Part shown: positions 45,521 to 54,627 of the stretch, piece by piece
Numbering within the stretch: the first letter of the stretch is position 1
Layout of the letters: each line of letters begins with the position of its first letter
Source of the DNA: Aeromonas sobria
GTDB lineage: Bacteria; Pseudomonadota; Gammaproteobacteria; Enterobacterales; Aeromonadaceae
Direction of reading: 5' to 3'
NCBI RefSeq assembly: GCF_000820145.1
Contig: NZ_CDBW01000012.1
Coordinates: forward strand, 21,164-85,163
DNA length: 64,000 nucleotides
Translations under genes and position numbers: made by a program
Notes under the pieces: generated by a model
Seen by the model: the letters and a program-made list of their open reading frames with translations, nothing else
What the model was told of the DNA's origin: nothing
Database searches by the model: none

Positions 45521-46157
45521 ATAGCTGGGCCGCCAGCTCGTGCGAGCGATAGCGGGCAGTTTGATAGTGCCCGATGAGCGGCTGCGAGACCGCCTTGGCA
45601 AATCGCTCATCAAGATAAAAGCGCAGACCGACACCTTTGACTGCGCCCAGACCCACCGCTTGACGATGGCCCAGACGAGCCATTGGTATGCCGAGGCGAC
45701 GGAAAATGCGCTCTGCGGGCAGGCTGGCTACGCCAACCAGCTCTTTGATTCCGTTGGCTGTAGCAAATGCATAGACTTCGCGAAGGAGTACGCAGGTCAG
45801 CTCGCTAACACCATTGGTCATGCGCGGAGCGCGGGCCGCATCGATAGCCAGACGGGTGAGTTCCCAGACATCGGCAGTGCGTGGTGCGCTTTCACCGGCA
45901 AGAGCGGTGGGAAAGATGGTGGGCAGCATATAGGCACTGGCACAACTGAGCAGACGAATGCAGGCGCAGACCCCTTGTTCATCTTCGATCAGTACCCAAT
46001 GGGTGTCTGGCGTGTCAAAGCTGTCGCGTTCCAAACCGTGATAAGACTCGACATCCCAGCCTAGCCGGTCAGAAAAGACGCGATTTCGAAATTGATAGAG
46101 TTCGTTCTCTACGGCGTTTCGTGGATGATCTCTCAATTTTCCTTTGAAAACCAACAT
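45519..46157 (-). CDS. ahyI: N-acyl-homoserine lactone synthase AhyI
   Basis: It makes the quorum-sensing signal, chiefly N-butanoyl-homoserine lactone in Aeromonas, from SAM and acyl-ACP. The 212-residue LuxI-type protein keeps the invariant residues Arg24, Phe28, Trp34, Asp45, Asp48, Arg68, Glu99 and Arg102. It is divergent from ahyR with a 62-bp intergenic region. Its ribosome binding site is the GAGAGAGAG run. The C-terminus (GHYQTARYRSHELAAQL) seems longer than the A. hydrophila AhyI I remember. Confidence 0.95.
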   Translation of the reverse strand: MLVFKGKLRDHPRNAVENELYQFRNRVFSDRLGWDVESYHGLERDSFDTPDTHWVLIEDEQGVCACIRLLSCASAYMLPTIFPTALAGESAPRTADVWELTRLAIDAARAPRMTNGVSELTCVLLREVYAFATANGIKELVGVASLPAERIFRRLGIPMARLGHRQAVGLGAVKGVGLRFYLDERFAKAVSQPLIGHYQTARYRSHELAAQL

Positions 46158-46186
46158 TATGAACTCTCTCTCTGCCTGTTCGCCGT

Positions 46187-46192
46187 TATAAT
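46187..46192 (+). promoter_or_regulatory. -10 element for ahyR
   Basis: A consensus TATAAT 27 bp before the ahyR start. No good -35 hexamer is present 16-18 bp upstream, which fits an activator-dependent promoter. Confidence 0.45.
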
Positions 46193-46219
46193 CAGAAGCT
46201 TGGCCAGGGGGGCTAGCAT

Positions 46220-46996
46220 ATGAAACAAGAGCAACTGTTTGAGTATCTGGAACATTTCACTTCGGTGACGGATGGTGACCGTCTTGCCGGATTGATTGGT
46301 CGTTTCACGGTCGATATGGGTTATGACTATTACGGCTTTACCCTGATCATTCCGATGTCGATGCAAAGACCCAAAGTGGTGCTGTTTAATCAGTGTCCTG
46401 TCTCCTGGGTACAGACCTATACCGATAACAACATGCTGGCGTGCGACCCTGTGATTCAGCTGGCACGCAAGCAGACGCTGCCTATCTACTGGAATCGCCT
46501 CGATGAGCGGGCCAGTTTTCTGCAGGAGGGGACCATGGACGTGATGGGGCTGGCAGCCGAGTTCGGCCTGCGCAACGGCATCTCCTTCCCCCTGCACGGT
46601 GCCGCCGGGGAGACCGGTATCCTCTCCTTCATCACCTCCGAGCGGGCTTCGAGCGATCTGTTGCTGGAGTCCTCGCCGATCCTCTCCTGGATGGCCAACT
46701 ACATCTTCGAGGCGGCAATCCGGGTTGTGCGCCTGAGGGATTCGGATCAACATGCCGCCCTGACGGATCGCGAGACCGAATGCCTGTTCTGGGCCAGTGA
46801 GGGGAAAACATCGGGGGAGATCGCCTGCATTTTGGGGATCACCGAACGCACGGTGAATTACCACCTCAATCAGGTCACTCGCAAAACCGGCTCAATGAAT
46901 CGTTATCAGGCCATTGCCAAGGGGATTAGCAGTGGCATTTTGCTGCCGAATCTTGAGCATGTAGTGGTCACCAACTTCCCCAAGCTGATGCAATAG
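46220..46996 (+). CDS. ahyR: LuxR-type quorum-sensing regulator AhyR
   Basis: The 258-residue regulator has an AHL-binding domain with the conserved pocket residues Trp63, Tyr67, Asp76-Pro77 and Trp91 and a C-terminal LuxR helix-turn-helix (LTDRETECLFWASEGKTS, ITERTVNYHLNQ). It binds C4-HSL and controls exoprotease, biofilm and virulence genes in Aeromonas. It is divergent from ahyI. Confidence 0.95.
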   Translation: MKQEQLFEYLEHFTSVTDGDRLAGLIGRFTVDMGYDYYGFTLIIPMSMQRPKVVLFNQCPVSWVQTYTDNNMLACDPVIQLARKQTLPIYWNRLDERASFLQEGTMDVMGLAAEFGLRNGISFPLHGAAGETGILSFITSERASSDLLLESSPILSWMANYIFEAAIRVVRLRDSDQHAALTDRETECLFWASEGKTSGEIACILGITERTVNYHLNQVTRKTGSMNRYQAIAKGISSGILLPNLEHVVVTNFPKLMQ

Positions 46997-47198
46997 AACC
47001 TGCTGATTTTCGGGGCTGAGGGGCGGACGCTCAATTGTCAGATCCTGCTATTGACTATTGGTTTCGGATGGGGCTTCGCACTGCTGGAATGAGTCCGAGT
47101 CATTAGCAAAATGAATCAATCAGTAAATCAATGAATTTCTAAGAAGGAACCGCCATCGCTATAGTGCCGCTCATTCATCACTTCGGACGGTACTCTCC

Positions 47199-47810
47199 AT
47201 GATGCTCGCAACGACACTGCAAGGCTTCACCATCGGTCTTGCCATGATCATCCCCATCGGTGCCCAGAATGCCTTTGTGCTGAGCCGGGGCATCTATCGC
47301 AATCACCATCTGCTGACTGCCACGCTCTGCAGCTTCTGCGATCTCACCCTGATTGCCATTGGCGTATTTGGCGGGGCCAATGTGCTGGCTGCCAGCCCCA
47401 TCGGCATGGCACTGCTCACCTGGGGCGGCGTGCTGTTTCTCGGCTGGTTTGGTGGCCGCTCCCTGCTCAGTGCCTGGCGCGGTAAGGGGGAGGGGCTTGC
47501 CGACTCGACTCAGCAGATGGGGGCCAAAAGCGTGCTGGCGATGACGCTGGGGGTCACGCTGCTCAATCCCCACGTCTATCTCGATACCCTGATGCTGCTC
47601 GGCTCCCTTGGCAGTCAGGTGAGCGAGTCCCTGCGTCCGGCCTTTGCCGCAGGCGCCATGCTGGCCTCGCTGGTGTGGTTCTACTCGCTGGCGCTGGGGG
47701 CGGCGGCGCTGGCCCCCTGGTTGGCTCGGGGTCGGGTACAGCGGGGGATTGATCTGCTGGTGGGTGTCATCATGTTGACGCTGGCGCTGCAGCTCGCCAC
47801 CGGTGGTTGA
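47199..47810 (+). CDS. argO: Arginine exporter ArgO (LysE family)
   Basis: This 203-residue inner-membrane LysE/ArgO transporter has about six hydrophobic segments and the signature GLAMIIPIGAQNAFVLSRG, with TLLNPHVYLDTLML in the middle. It exports excess arginine and its toxic analogues and is normally activated by ArgP. The start could be ATG 47199 or 47202. A TATAGT at 47160-47165 with a weak -35 fits activator dependence. Confidence 0.9.
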   Translation: MMLATTLQGFTIGLAMIIPIGAQNAFVLSRGIYRNHHLLTATLCSFCDLTLIAIGVFGGANVLAASPIGMALLTWGGVLFLGWFGGRSLLSAWRGKGEGLADSTQQMGAKSVLAMTLGVTLLNPHVYLDTLMLLGSLGSQVSESLRPAFAAGAMLASLVWFYSLALGAAALAPWLARGRVQRGIDLLVGVIMLTLALQLATGG

Positions 47811-47933
47811 TGGGGCGTTGGGTATTTTTGCTGCTTGGCGTCATAAAAATTAATCACGACGCCTGTTTTTGGCATATTCCTCTGCTAAATTGCCCACCCT
47901 TGTGACTCGCCAGATACCAATCAGGAAAACTCA

Positions 47934-49919
47934 GTGAATAGAACCATGAAATTGGGCGTCATCGCCTCCATCGTGCTGCTATCTGCCTGTGGTGCAGAGA
48001 AGCAGGAACAGCCCGGTGCCGTTTCGCTGCGCTTGATCCAGACCTCCGATATTCACTCCAATGTGCTGGGTTATGACTACTACCAGAACAAGGAGGATCG
48101 CAAATTCGGTCTCTCCCGCACCGCACTGCTGATCCGCGCCGCCCGTGCCGAGAACCCCAACAACCTGCTGCTCGACAATGGTGACCTGATCCAGGGCTCG
48201 CCGCTGGCGGACTACATTTTCGAGCAATCGGGTTCAGGCTACCTCGACAAGCAGGCCCATCCGGCCATCAAGGCGCTGAATGAACTGGGTTATGACGTGG
48301 GCAACCTTGGCAACCACGAGTTCAACTACGGTCTCGACTATCTGGGCAAGATCATCAAGGGGGCCAACTTCCCCTACGTCAACGCCAACGTGTTCGATGC
48401 CGGTTCGTTCAAGCGCGATGGCAACGGCAAGATCGACTGGAGCGGCAACCAATTTACCCCCTATCTGCTGCTTGATCGTCAGGTGAAGGATGACAAGGGG
48501 CAGCCGCAGACCGTCAAGGTCGGCATTCTGGGGCTGACTCCGCCGCAGGTGCTGCAGTGGGACAAGCGTCATCTGGAAGGCAAGGTAGTGGTGGCCGACA
48601 TGGTTGAAACTGCCAACCACTATGTGCCCGAGCTGCGCGCCAAGGGGGCCGACGTGGTGGTGGTGGTCGCTCACACGGGGATCAATGCCGGCAGTTACGA
48701 AGCCATGATGGAAAACGCGGCCTGGCATCTGGCCAAAGTGGCGGGGATCGATGCCCTGATGCTGGGTCATGCCCACAAGAACTTCCCCGGCGACTTCCCG
48801 GATCTGCCGCTGGTGGATAACCAGACGGGCACCTTGAACGGGATTCCCACCGTGATGCCGGGCTTCTGGGGCAACCATCTGGGGATCATCGATCTCAAGC
48901 TGGAGCAGGTTGATGGCAAGTGGCAGGTGAAGCATAGCCAATCAGCCTTGCGCCAGATTGACTCCAGCGAAGGGAGCAAGGTGGACGAAAAAGTGGTGGC
49001 CCTGGTCAAGGCGGATCACGACGCGACCAACCAGTGGCTGGATCGCCCGCTCGGCAAGATCACCTCCTCCATCCACAGCTTCTTTGCACTGGTGCAGGAT
49101 GACCCCTCGGTGCAGCTGGTGAGCGATGCCCAGCGCCAGCATGCCGAGCAGTTGCAAAAGGATGGCCTGCTCAAGGAGTCCTATCCAATCCTCTCTGCTG
49201 CTGCCCCGTTCCGCGGTGGCCGCAACGGCATTACTGACTTCACCTATGTGACGGCGGGGGATATCTCCCTGCGCAACGTCTCCGACCTCTACATCTATCC
49301 CAACACCCTGCAGGTGGTCGAGGTGAACGGTGCCACCGTCAAGGAGTGGCTGGAGATGAGCGCCGGTCAGTTCAACTGGGTTGATCCGGCCAAGGGCGAG
49401 GTGCAGTGGCTGGTGAACGAGAAGTTCCCCACCTACAACTTCGATGTGATCGACGGGGTCAATTACGAGGTGGATATCACCCAACCTGCCCGTTACAACA
49501 AGGAAGGGGAGAAGGTGAGCGACGGTCAGCGGATCAGCAACCTGACCTTCAACGGCAAGCCCATCGATCCGGCCCAGAAGTTCTATGTGGTGACCAACAA
49601 CTATCGCGGTAGCGGTGGTGGCCATTTCCCGGGCGTGGATGGCAGCAGTGTGGTGCATGAAGATCCCTTCGAGACGCGTGAAGTCGTGGCTCAGTATCTG
49701 AAGTCACACTCTGCCAGCAATCCGCAAGGGTTCAGCCCGGCTGCCGACAACAACTGGCATATGAAGGCGCTGCCTGCCGGAGTGGATGTTCGTCTCTACT
49801 CATCACCCCGTGAAGAGGCCAAGGCGCTGGCGGGCGAGGATCTGGCCTATCAGTCCACCCTGCCGATGGATGACGAGAAGCACCCGGGCTACGCCATCTA
49901 CCGTTTGGTTCGCCAGTAA
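47934..49919 (+). CDS. cpdB: 2',3'-cyclic-nucleotide 2'-phosphodiesterase/3'-nucleotidase, lipoprotein form
   Basis: This extracytoplasmic enzyme converts 2',3'-cyclic nucleotides to 3'-NMP and then nucleosides for scavenging. The 661 residues have metallophosphatase motifs TSDIHSN, DNGDLIQGSPLADY, GNLGNHEFNYG, VVAHTGI and LGHAHKNF, then a 5'-nucleotidase C-terminal domain ending RGSGGGHFPG. The N-terminus carries a lipobox (IVLLSACG), so unlike E. coli CpdB it is probably membrane-anchored. The GTG at 47934 sits 7 nt after AGGAAA and is preferred over ATG 47946. Confidence 0.92.
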   Translation: MNRTMKLGVIASIVLLSACGAEKQEQPGAVSLRLIQTSDIHSNVLGYDYYQNKEDRKFGLSRTALLIRAARAENPNNLLLDNGDLIQGSPLADYIFEQSGSGYLDKQAHPAIKALNELGYDVGNLGNHEFNYGLDYLGKIIKGANFPYVNANVFDAGSFKRDGNGKIDWSGNQFTPYLLLDRQVKDDKGQPQTVKVGILGLTPPQVLQWDKRHLEGKVVVADMVETANHYVPELRAKGADVVVVVAHTGINAGSYEAMMENAAWHLAKVAGIDALMLGHAHKNFPGDFPDLPLVDNQTGTLNGIPTVMPGFWGNHLGIIDLKLEQVDGKWQVKHSQSALRQIDSSEGSKVDEKVVALVKADHDATNQWLDRPLGKITSSIHSFFALVQDDPSVQLVSDAQRQHAEQLQKDGLLKESYPILSAAAPFRGGRNGITDFTYVTAGDISLRNVSDLYIYPNTLQVVEVNGATVKEWLEMSAGQFNWVDPAKGEVQWLVNEKFPTYNFDVIDGVNYEVDITQPARYNKEGEKVSDGQRISNLTFNGKPIDPAQKFYVVTNNYRGSGGGHFPGVDGSSVVHEDPFETREVVAQYLKSHSASNPQGFSPAADNNWHMKALPAGVDVRLYSSPREEAKALAGEDLAYQSTLPMDDEKHPGYAIYRLVRQ

Positions 49920-49960
49920 CTCGCTGATGGCCGGACGGTTTGTCCGGCCCGCAGAAAAGT

Positions 49961-49996
49961 AAATGCCAGTCCGTTAACGCGGACTGGCATTTTTTT
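49961..49996 (+). terminator. Terminator after cpdB
   Basis: Arms AAATGCCAGTCCG/CGGACTGGCATTT and a T7 tail; convergent with the chemoreceptor gene, which it could also serve. Confidence 0.87.
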
Positions 49997-50019
49997 GCGC
50001 CGGGCTCGGCGGGGGCTGG

Positions 50020-52029
50020 CTACACCCGGAACTGGGAGAGCAGACGTTGTTGCAGCAGGCTGGCCTGATGGAGGGAGGAGGCGAGTTGCAGGCACTCCTG
50101 TGCCTCCTGTTCGCCGGTTCTGGCTTGCAGGCTGATACCGGAGACCTTGTCAGAGGAGTGACTCAGGGTGTGTGACAGCTGCCCGGTAGCCACGGCCACC
50201 TGCTGCACCATGTCGGCCAGCTGGTCGATGGCGCCTTCCACCTTGAACAGGATCTGCTTGGTGTTCTCGGAGTCCTGCATGCCGGACTCCACCGTCTTGA
50301 GGTTGCGCTGCATCATCAGGTAGGCGGTCTCGGTCTGCTGCTGGATGCTGCTGATCACCTGGCTGATCTCGGCGCTGGAGGTGGCGGTGCGATTAGCCAG
50401 GGTGCGCACCTCGTCAGCGACCACCGCAAAGCCACGGCCCATCTCCCCCGCGCGGGCCGCTTCAATGGCCGCATTGAGGGCCAGCAGGTTGGTCTGCTCC
50501 GAGATACCGCTGATGGTGGAGATGATCTGGCCAATCTGGCCCGCCTGCTCCTTGAGGGAGTTGATGGCGATGGCGCACTCGCTCACCTCCTGCACCACCC
50601 GCTGCATGCCCGCGCTGGCAGAGGCGACGTATTGGCTGCTTTCAGTGGTCAGCTGGCGCACTTCGTTGGCATTGTGGGCCGCCATGCTGCAGTTGTCCGA
50701 AATGGTGGTGGCCACCTGCACCATCTGTTCACTGTCATGGTGCAGGGCCAGCGCATGCTCGGCGGTCTGGCGGCTGCTTTGGCTGATCGCTTCCACCCGG
50801 TTGACCGAGGTGTGGACGTGTTCACTGATGTGCTGGTTGTTGTCCATGGTGGAGCTGATCATCTTCTGCAATTTCTCGATGAAGCGATCCACGCTGTTGG
50901 CCAGCGAACCTATCTCGTCATCCCGCTGCAGGTTGATGCGGGCGTTGAGATCCCCCTCGCCGGCGGCGATATCCTGCATCCGCTTGTCCACTTGCAGCAG
51001 CGGGGTCACCAGCTTGCGGGTCAACCAGAGACCGCAGAGGGTCACCATGATCAGGCTCAGCAGCAGGCCACTCAGCAGCAGGGTGCGGGTCTGGCTGATG
51101 ATGCCGTTGAGCTGGGCTACCTGATCCTCGACGGTGGCATCGCCGCTCGCTTCGATGGCAACCAGCTGTTGTCGCAGCTCATCCGCACTGGCCTCATAGA
51201 CGGCTTGCTGGGCCTGATAGCTGCCGAGCGCCTCGATCCACTGTCCCATCAGTTGCTGATGTTGGGCCAACAGGGCGCGATACTGTGTCGCCAGCGTCTT
51301 GCCGGCAAACTCCCCGGTGCCCTCGATATCGAACAGCCCGGTGCCGAGCATGCTGTCGATCGCTTCATGGTAGAAATCGGTCGCCTCTTTCAGCTCGGCC
51401 TTGATCGCCTCCGTTACCCCCTGTCTGCGCATCTTCTCCAGCGCATAGAGCTGGCGCAAAAAGCCGATGTTGGATTCCATGCCGCCATCGGCCGCTTCCC
51501 AGCGGGTGGAGAGGCCGCTGTTCCAGCTGATGCTCTGGTCGGGGGATTGGGTCAGCGCCTCTACCGCGCCATCACCGATCACCTCCAGCTGGGTCGAGAG
51601 GCGGGCCATCAGATCGGCGTTGTGATGCAGGGCCTGATCCACCTCGGTATAGGCGTGATAGAGCGCCAGCAGCTTCTCTTGCTGCTGTTGATAGGCCTGC
51701 TTGTGCTGATCCATGGTGGCAAGGGCTGCGCCATCAATGAGCTGCCCCTGGCTGACCCGGGCCAGCGCATCATCGGTCGCCGCCTTGGCGGCATCGAGTT
51801 CGGCGCGATTGAGCTGTGTGCCGTTTTGCATCTTCTGGATGTGGAGTTGCTGATTGCCCAGCTCTATGGAGCCCTCCATGGCGCCGTCGGCGGTCTGCCA
51901 GGCAGCCCCCAGTACATAGGAGAGCAGATTGGCCAGCCGCTGGCTGCCATACCAGCCCACGACCCCCATGCCCAGCGTGCAGCTGAGCAAGATGGCAAGA
52001 CCCAGATTGGAGGTGGTAACAATTTTCAT
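50020..52029 (-). CDS. Methyl-accepting chemotaxis protein with large duplicated helical sensor
   Basis: This 669-residue transmembrane chemoreceptor has TM1 (about 8-28), a periplasmic helical region of about 280 residues, TM2 (about 318-340), HAMP, and a signalling domain with [20 protein letters not shown] and [16 protein letters not shown]. The sensor shows an internal repeat: [12 protein letters not shown] at residue 44 and [12 protein letters not shown] at 177, 133 residues apart. That size and two-module layout resemble helical bimodular (HBM) sensors, some of which bind organic acids; the ligand is unknown. Confidence 0.9.
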   Translation of the reverse strand: MKIVTTSNLGLAILLSCTLGMGVVGWYGSQRLANLLSYVLGAAWQTADGAMEGSIELGNQQLHIQKMQNGTQLNRAELDAAKAATDDALARVSQGQLIDGAALATMDQHKQAYQQQQEKLLALYHAYTEVDQALHHNADLMARLSTQLEVIGDGAVEALTQSPDQSISWNSGLSTRWEAADGGMESNIGFLRQLYALEKMRRQGVTEAIKAELKEATDFYHEAIDSMLGTGLFDIEGTGEFAGKTLATQYRALLAQHQQLMGQWIEALGSYQAQQAVYEASADELRQQLVAIEASGDATVEDQVAQLNGIISQTRTLLLSGLLLSLIMVTLCGLWLTRKLVTPLLQVDKRMQDIAAGEGDLNARINLQRDDEIGSLANSVDRFIEKLQKMISSTMDNNQHISEHVHTSVNRVEAISQSSRQTAEHALALHHDSEQMVQVATTISDNCSMAAHNANEVRQLTTESSQYVASASAGMQRVVQEVSECAIAINSLKEQAGQIGQIISTISGISEQTNLLALNAAIEAARAGEMGRGFAVVADEVRTLANRTATSSAEISQVISSIQQQTETAYLMMQRNLKTVESGMQDSENTKQILFKVEGAIDQLADMVQQVAVATGQLSHTLSHSSDKVSGISLQARTGEQEAQECLQLASSLHQASLLQQRLLSQFRV

Positions 52030-52217
52030 GTGATGGCCTTCCTTGGTATCGACATTGGCACCAGTTTCGGTTCCGAACGGGTTTAGTGTAGCGGTTTATC
52101 CCCCGGCCATAACCCGGTGCTGTGTTGGAGCATCCCGAGCTCTGGCTGTACGAAATCAAGCATGGTGGCAAATTGGATAAAAAGCCTCTCTGACCACGCG
52201 GGTGTCGCAGCCCTATG

Positions 52218-52233
52218 CTGGATACTTATCCAG
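52218..52233 (+). promoter_or_regulatory. LexA (SOS) box upstream of ruvA
   Basis: CTGGATACTTATCCAG is a perfect-arm inverted repeat (CTGGATA/TATCCAG), nearly identical to the E. coli ruvAB SOS box CTGGATATCTATCCAG. It lies 57 bp before the ruvA start and should make ruvAB DNA-damage inducible. Confidence 0.9.
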
Positions 52234-52289
52234 TTATTCTTTATGCTATGAGCCAATTTACGAATAGCTGTGTTGGTGAGGAGAGAGCC

Positions 52290-52901
52290 GTGATTGGTCG
52301 CTTGAGAGGCATTGTCATTGAAAAACAGCCCCCCGAGGTTTTGCTGGAAGTAGGCGGGGTAGGCTATGAGGTGCAGATGCCGATGAGCTGTTTCTATGAC
52401 TTGCCGGAAATCGGCAAAGAGGCGGCTATCCACACCCATTTTGTGGTGCGAGAAGATGCCCAGTTGCTCTATGGCTTCAATCACAAGCAGGAACGGGCGC
52501 TGTTTCGCGAGTTGATCAAGACCAATGGGGTCGGTCCCAAGTTGGCGCTGGCCATTCTCTCCGGCATGACTGCCAGCCAGTTCGTCATCTGCGTCGAACG
52601 GGAAGAGATAAGCTCGCTGGTCAAGTTACCGGGAGTCGGCAAGAAAACCGCCGAGCGGCTGGTGGTAGAGATGAAGGATCGCCTCAAGGGATGGGTTAGC
52701 CACGATCTCTTCTCGCCGGCCATGGTGGCCTTGCCTGCCGGGACATCCGAGTTGCGTGCGCCAGACGCCGCAGATGAGGCGGTCAGCGCACTGATTTCGC
52801 TCGGTTACAAACCGCAGCAGGCGAGTCAAATCGTCAGCAAGATCGCCGTCGATGGGATGTCGGTAGAAGAGATCATCCGTGAATCCCTGCGTAGCTTGTG
52901 A
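52290..52901 (+). CDS. ruvA: Holliday junction DNA helicase subunit RuvA
   Basis: RuvA binds Holliday junctions as a tetramer and loads RuvB. The start is GTG at 52290 after GAGGAGAGAG, giving 203 residues, the E. coli length; in-frame codons upstream lie across the SOS box and promoter. It shows MIGRLRGIV, the acidic pin region, the HhH segment [19 protein letters not shown] and the C-terminal RuvB-binding domain ([15 protein letters not shown]). Confidence 0.96.
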   Translation: MIGRLRGIVIEKQPPEVLLEVGGVGYEVQMPMSCFYDLPEIGKEAAIHTHFVVREDAQLLYGFNHKQERALFRELIKTNGVGPKLALAILSGMTASQFVICVEREEISSLVKLPGVGKKTAERLVVEMKDRLKGWVSHDLFSPAMVALPAGTSELRAPDAADEAVSALISLGYKPQQASQIVSKIAVDGMSVEEIIRESLRSL

Positions 52902-52909
52902 GGTAGTTG

Positions 52910-53920
52910 ATGATTGAAGCAGACCGACTCATTTCGGCAAGCGCCGAGCGCGAGGATGAGATTATCGATCGGGCGATCCGTCCCAAGAAGCTGGCTGACT
53001 ATACCGGTCAGGATACTGTCTGTGCGCAGATGGAAATCTTTATCGAAGCGGCCAGGCAACGGGGCGAGGCACTTGACCACCTGCTGATTTTTGGTCCGCC
53101 GGGGCTGGGCAAAACCACCCTCGCCAACATCGTCGCCAACGAGATGGGGGTCAATATCAAGACCACCTCAGGCCCGGTGCTGGAGAAAGCGGGGGATCTG
53201 GCGGCGCTGCTCACCAACCTCGAACCGAACGATGTGCTGTTTATCGATGAGATCCACCGTCTCAGTCCGGTGGTAGAGGAAGTGCTCTATCCGGCGATGG
53301 AGGATTACCAGCTCGACATCATGATCGGAGAGGGCCCCGCCGCCCGCTCCATTAAGCTGGATCTGCCGCCGTTCACCCTGATCGGCGCCACTACCCGGGC
53401 CGGCTCTCTTACCAGTCCGCTGCGGGATCGTTTTGGTATCGTCCAGCGGTTGGAGTTCTATAACGTCAAGGACCTGACCGATATCGTCTCGCGCAGTGCC
53501 CGTTGTCTGGGGCTGGAGATGACCGAGGATGGGGCTATCGAGATCGCGCGTCGCGCCCGCGGCACGCCACGAATTGCTAACCGGCTGTTAAGGCGGGTGC
53601 GTGATTTTGCCCAGGTGAAATCCGATGGCCGGATCGATGGCCCCATCGCAGCCCGCGCGATGGACATGCTGGACGTCGATAACGAAGGATTTGACTTCAT
53701 GGACCGCAAGCTATTGTTGGCTGTGATAGACAAGTTTATGGGCGGCCCGGTAGGCCTTGATAATCTGGCTGCGGCGATCGGAGAGGTGAAAGACACTATC
53801 GAAGATGTGCTGGAGCCTTATCTGATCCAGCAGGGGTATCTGCAACGTACACCCAGAGGACGGATAGCGACCACACGAGCTTATGCGCATTTCGGTCTTC
53901 AGCGACCAGATGATAAGTAA
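52910..53920 (+). CDS. ruvB: Holliday junction branch-migration ATPase RuvB
   Basis: This AAA+ hexameric motor has 336 residues with Walker [12 protein letters not shown], Walker [12 protein letters not shown], sensor 1 IGATTRAG, the Arg finger in SPLRDRFG, and a C-terminal winged helix ([15 protein letters not shown]). The ATG at 52910 follows GAGG, 8 bp after ruvA, so they form one SOS-regulated operon. ruvC is not within the window. Confidence 0.97.
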   Translation: MIEADRLISASAEREDEIIDRAIRPKKLADYTGQDTVCAQMEIFIEAARQRGEALDHLLIFGPPGLGKTTLANIVANEMGVNIKTTSGPVLEKAGDLAALLTNLEPNDVLFIDEIHRLSPVVEEVLYPAMEDYQLDIMIGEGPAARSIKLDLPPFTLIGATTRAGSLTSPLRDRFGIVQRLEFYNVKDLTDIVSRSARCLGLEMTEDGAIEIARRARGTPRIANRLLRRVRDFAQVKSDGRIDGPIAARAMDMLDVDNEGFDFMDRKLLLAVIDKFMGGPVGLDNLAAAIGEVKDTIEDVLEPYLIQQGYLQRTPRGRIATTRAYAHFGLQRPDDK

Positions 53921-53940
53921 AAAAAGTCGTTTGAATGTGA

Positions 53941-53965
53941 AACCGCCGTCAGAGGCGGTTTTTTA
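53941..53965 (+). terminator. Terminator after ruvB
   Basis: Arms AACCGCC/GGCGGTT with loop GTCAGA and a T6 tail, 20 bp past the ruvB stop. Confidence 0.85.
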
Positions 53966-53986
53966 TTATCATTTTTCATCAACAAT

Positions 53987-54014
53987 AAAAAAGCCCACGG
54001 CAGGTGCGGTGGGC
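53987..54014 (-). terminator. Minus-strand terminator facing ruvB
   Basis: On the minus strand, arms GCCCAC/GTGGGC around a 10-nt GC-rich loop are followed by TTTTTTATT. It is separate from the ruvB terminator and marks the end of a minus-strand transcript from the ruvB-cydA gap. Confidence 0.75.
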
Positions 54015-54099
54015 AAAGACAATTCAGGGTGGATGTTCACAGACAGTGAGTGCGTCTGGACACAGACCGGAAAATAAACAGGTGAGCCGTCGCGAGCTC

Positions 54100-54177
54100 T
54101 TAGAGTCGGTTCATTTGATAGAGCTGAACAAAGGAAAGCTTGTAGTAACGGATGGTTTTAGCAACAAACTTTTTCAT
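54100..54177 (-). CDS. Candidate 25-residue basic small protein
   Basis: ATG at 54177 opens a 25-codon frame, MKKFVAKTIRYYKLSFVQLY and five more residues ending MNRL. It is basic and amphipathic, with no clear membrane helix. GGAATCGAAG precedes the ATG. The frame sits inside a defined transcription unit with its own promoter and terminator, which supports a real product, but translation is unproved and I do not recognise the family. Confidence 0.5.
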   Translation of the reverse strand: MKKFVAKTIRYYKLSFVQLYQMNRL

Positions 54178-54270
54178 CTTCGATTCCAATAAACGGGTTC
54201 AGATAGATAGTCGAATACGTACCGTGAACCCCGATTAACCGGCCTGTATCCAAGGGTATGCCCTCACTGC

Positions 54271-54306
54271 GAGGCGCATTGTAGGAGTTAGAATCGACCC
54301 GGGCAA
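54271..54306 (-). promoter_or_regulatory. Stable-RNA-type promoter on the minus strand
   Basis: On the minus strand TTGCCC (54306-54301) is followed after exactly 17 bp by TACAAT (54283-54278) and the GC-rich discriminator GCGCCTC. The TATAATGCGCC-like junction is typical of rRNA and tRNA promoters under stringent control. An A/T-rich stretch just upstream could be an UP element. Confidence 0.7.
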
Positions 54307-54499
54307 ACAAGAAAAATTGCAATCTTCAAATTAGTTTATCTAATGTCTCGGTTGGTGGAATTGGTTCGCATGAGTATGCATTCTTTGCAGTTTTAAATTG
54401 AGTTTTCGAATCAGATTGCCTGACCTGGATAACATGGAAAAAGGAGCCTTATCCACGCTTTTCAAATTAAACGGGGTGGTGGGATGTTAAATTCTTAAA

Positions 54500-54513
54500 T
54501 TGATTTAAATCAA
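54500..54513 (+). promoter_or_regulatory. FNR box, distal, upstream of cydA
   Basis: TTGATTTAAATCAA matches the FNR consensus TTGAT-N4-ATCAA perfectly, 350 bp before the cydA start. Confidence 0.82.
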
Positions 54514-54613
54514 TGTTTTACGCTTTGTCATGTTTTGTGATCTGGCTCGCGTCAATAATCGTGAAATAGATTAAAAATGCCTTTCAAAGCCATGTATTGC
54601 GGGCCCTTTTACA

Positions 54614-54627
54614 TTGATTTCAATCAA
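54614..54627 (+). promoter_or_regulatory. FNR box, proximal, upstream of cydA
   Basis: TTGATTTCAATCAA is a second perfect TTGAT-N4-ATCAA match, centred 114 bp from the first. Together they fit oxygen-responsive control of cydABX, as in E. coli. Confidence 0.82.

Noticed and set aside
46158..46219. CTG-N14-CAG in the ahyI-ahyR intergenic region as a lux box
   Set aside because: Lux boxes have CTG-N10-CAG within a 20-bp palindrome; the spacing and arms here do not fit.
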